Source: RGDT01 sp964630925
Lineage (GTDB): Bacteria > Planctomycetota > Planctomycetia > Gemmatales > Gemmataceae
Length of the DNA stretch: 22,817 nucleotides
Direction: 5' to 3'
NCBI GenBank assembly: GCA_964630925.1
Contig: CAZVZK010000163.1
Span: forward strand, 1-22,817
The notes under the pieces were generated by a model. It did not search any database and was not told where the DNA came from. It saw only the letters and a program-made list of their open reading frames with translations. Made by a program: the position numbers and the translations under genes. Below, piece after piece: positions 21,872 through 22,817 of the stretch. Positions within the stretch are counted from its first letter, which is position 1. Each line of letters opens with the position of its first letter.

Positions 21872-21892
21872 AACGCGCACCCAACGCCGGCG

Positions 21893-22102
21893 TCACTGAC
21901 AGGTGCAGGTGCAGTTCGACATCACGCGGGGGGCCGGAACCCCCGCAGGCACGGCGCCGTAGTTCGGCGGCGGGCAGGGGGCCGGGTAGGCGCCGTAGGC
22001 GGGCGCCGGGCATGGGTAGTTGCGTTCGCAGTAGCTCCGGCACCCGGTGCTGAGCGAGAGGGCCACCATCGCCAAAGCGATCAAGATCTTGCGGGCCGCC
22101 AT
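21893..22102 (-). CDS. Small Cys/Pro/Tyr-rich lipoprotein
   Basis: A 69-aa predicted lipoprotein. The signal peptide MAARKILIALAMVALSLSTGC carries a lipobox (LSTGC) with C21 as the lipidated residue. The 49-residue mature part is rich in Pro, Ala and Tyr (PAPAYGAYPAPCPPPNYG) and has seven Cys including the lipid one, with a CTCTCQ end. The alternating C-terminal Cys could bind metal or form disulfides. The family is not recognised; similar short cysteine-rich lipoproteins are common in planctomycetes. GGAGGAGG lies upstream on the minus strand, and a good promoter is at 22175-22147. It is convergent with the IcmF-like gene, so probably not part of that unit. Confidence 0.75.
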   Translation of the reverse strand: MAARKILIALAMVALSLSTGCRSYCERNYPCPAPAYGAYPAPCPPPNYGAVPAGVPAPRVMSNCTCTCQ

Positions 22103-22146
22103 TGGCAAGCCTCCTCCAGCCGTCCATTTCGGGTACGTGTGTCGGC

Positions 22147-22175
22147 GGGATAGCCTCCCTTCTTGAGAGAATCAA
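22147..22175 (-). promoter_or_regulatory. Candidate promoter of the lipoprotein gene
   Basis: On the minus strand TTGATT (22175-22170), a 17-nt spacer and TATCCC (22152-22147) lie about 45 nt before the ATG at 22102. Confidence 0.5.
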
Positions 22176-22264
22176 GGCGGATTTCTCCCCCGCTTCCGCC
22201 CGGCCACGCCGGCCCCCCGCCGATAGCCTGACGGGGAGCGATCCCACGCCGGAGGCGTCCGCCT

Positions 22265-22675
22265 ATGTCCTTCACCCCGCCCCCGTCCTTCCAGACCCCC
22301 GACGGCCCCCCGACGCCCCACGCCCGTGAATGGGGCCTGTCGTCCCTCATCCTGGCCATCCTCCTCCCCTTCGCCGTCCCCGCCGGCGCCCTGGTCGCCG
22401 TCGGCGGGTTCGCCGCCTTCGCCATGCTCGGCGGACGGCTGAGCCGTGAGGACCAGCGCGGCCTGCTCGACGTGCTGACCCTGCTGCCGTTCATCCTGGC
22501 GCCCATCCCCGCGTTCGGCCTGTGGTTCGGCATCCGCGGCCTGCAATGGGCCGAACGCACCCACGCGCCCGGCGCGTTCGCCACGGCGGGGATCGTCATC
22601 AACTCGGTGCTGATCCTCGTCCTGCTGGTCGCCCTCATCACCACCCTCATCATCCGCTTCAACGTGTTGCGGTGA
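22265..22675 (+). CDS. Small integral membrane protein, DUF4190-like
   Basis: A 136-aa protein with a Pro-rich cytoplasmic N-terminus (MSFTPPPSFQTPDGPPTPHA) and three probable membrane segments at about 24-52, 70-92 and 106-131. The segment FGLWFGIRGLQWAERTHAPG followed by AFATAGIVINSVLIL resembles the DUF4190 pattern (small-residue helix, charged loop, AxAGIVxG helix). Function unknown for the family. GGAGG lies 8 nt before the ATG. It is probably monocistronic, and its stop falls 3 nt before the long palindromic repeat, which could act as its terminator. Confidence 0.75.
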   Translation: MSFTPPPSFQTPDGPPTPHAREWGLSSLILAILLPFAVPAGALVAVGGFAAFAMLGGRLSREDQRGLLDVLTLLPFILAPIPAFGLWFGIRGLQWAERTHAPGAFATAGIVINSVLILVLLVALITTLIIRFNVLR

Positions 22676-22677
22676 AG

Positions 22678-22816
22678 AGGGGTCAGGGGTCAGGGGTCAG
22701 GGGTCAGTAAGAAGAAGAGAAGACAAGTGAAGACAAGACCCCACGCTCCTGGCTGTTCTCTCGGCTGTTCACTGGCTGTTCTCTTACTGACCCCTGACCC
22801 CTGACCCCTGACCCCT
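22678..22816. repeat. Long palindromic element made of 7-bp tandem units
   Basis: The arms 22678-22712 and 22782-22816 are perfect inverse copies over 35 nt. Each contains four tandem heptamers (GGGGTCA on the left, TGACCCC on the right). The inner part is purine-rich on the left (GAAGAAGAGAAGACAAG) and carries three copies of GGCTGTTC on the right (22751-22758, 22763-22770, 22774-22781), partly complementary to the left. The element may continue past the window end. Confidence 0.88.
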
Positions 22817-22817
22817 A

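Noticed and set aside
21893..22102. Lipoprotein as the TssJ partner of the IcmF-like protein
   Set aside because: It is on the opposite strand, far shorter than TssJ, and the IcmF-like protein lacks the periplasmic domain TssJ would bind.
22678..22816. CRISPR array at the heptamer or nonamer repeats
   Set aside because: Units of 7 or 9 bp are directly tandem without spacers and arranged as inverted arms; no cas genes are present.

Overview
The window is GC-rich with strong G/C preference at third codon positions. It most resembles a chromosome segment of a Gemmata-type planctomycete (Gemmataceae). The pointers are two short TIGR02996-type ORFs (a domain I know mainly from Gemmata relatives), an Rpn/DUF4351-like protein, a kinase N-terminus of the planctomycete Ser/Thr-kinase style, a secreted Hint protein and many very GC-rich hairpins. 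The assignment is from recognition, not from a search.

Layout. 112-1284 (-) is a receiver/SpoIIE-type phosphatase, divergent from tRNA-Leu(CAG) at 1386-1470; the two promoters appear to share one -35 hexamer. 1797-2111 is the N-terminal stub of a Ser/Thr kinase that stops where the glycine loop should be. 2204-2842 (-) is a YiiX-like permuted papain-fold hydrolase. 3284-9446 (+) is a tightly packed four-gene operon: ABC ATPase of the betaine/choline type, a fused substrate-binding protein/permease, an M24 protein whose metal-site spacing matches DMSP lyase DddP rather than ordinary aminopeptidase P, and a PlsC-ACP-AMP-ligase fusion. 9561-9960 is a broken helical/TPR-like gene. 9997-10701 (-) is an unrecognised protein. 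10702-11454 is a long divergent intergenic region full of short inverted and direct repeats. 11455-12354 (+) is a secreted Hint-domain protein. 12643-13944 (-) is UvrC without its (HhH)2 tail. 14016-14158 is a long palindromic repeat. 14222-14929 (+) is a LOG-family protein. 15004-17238 (+) is a secreted Omp28-like protein with a CPPC motif, closed by a 22-bp perfect terminator stem.

17348-18843 holds two nearly identical TIGR02996 ORFs flanking an Rpn-like nuclease gene, with similar promoters following each copy. 19068-21838 (+) is a three-gene unit: tandem-ACT protein, DotU/TssL, and a shortened IcmF/TssM that lacks both the P-loop lysine and the whole periplasmic domain. A Cys-rich lipoprotein (-), a small DUF4190-like membrane protein (+) and a second long palindromic repeat end the window.

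The two systems most worth attention are the DddP-like/betaine-transporter/acyl-ligase operon (3284-9446), which reads as uptake plus cleavage of a quaternary amine or sulfonium osmolyte, and the minimal ACT-TssL-TssM inner-membrane module (19068-21838), which looks like a type VI secretion membrane platform stripped of everything that would cross the periplasm.
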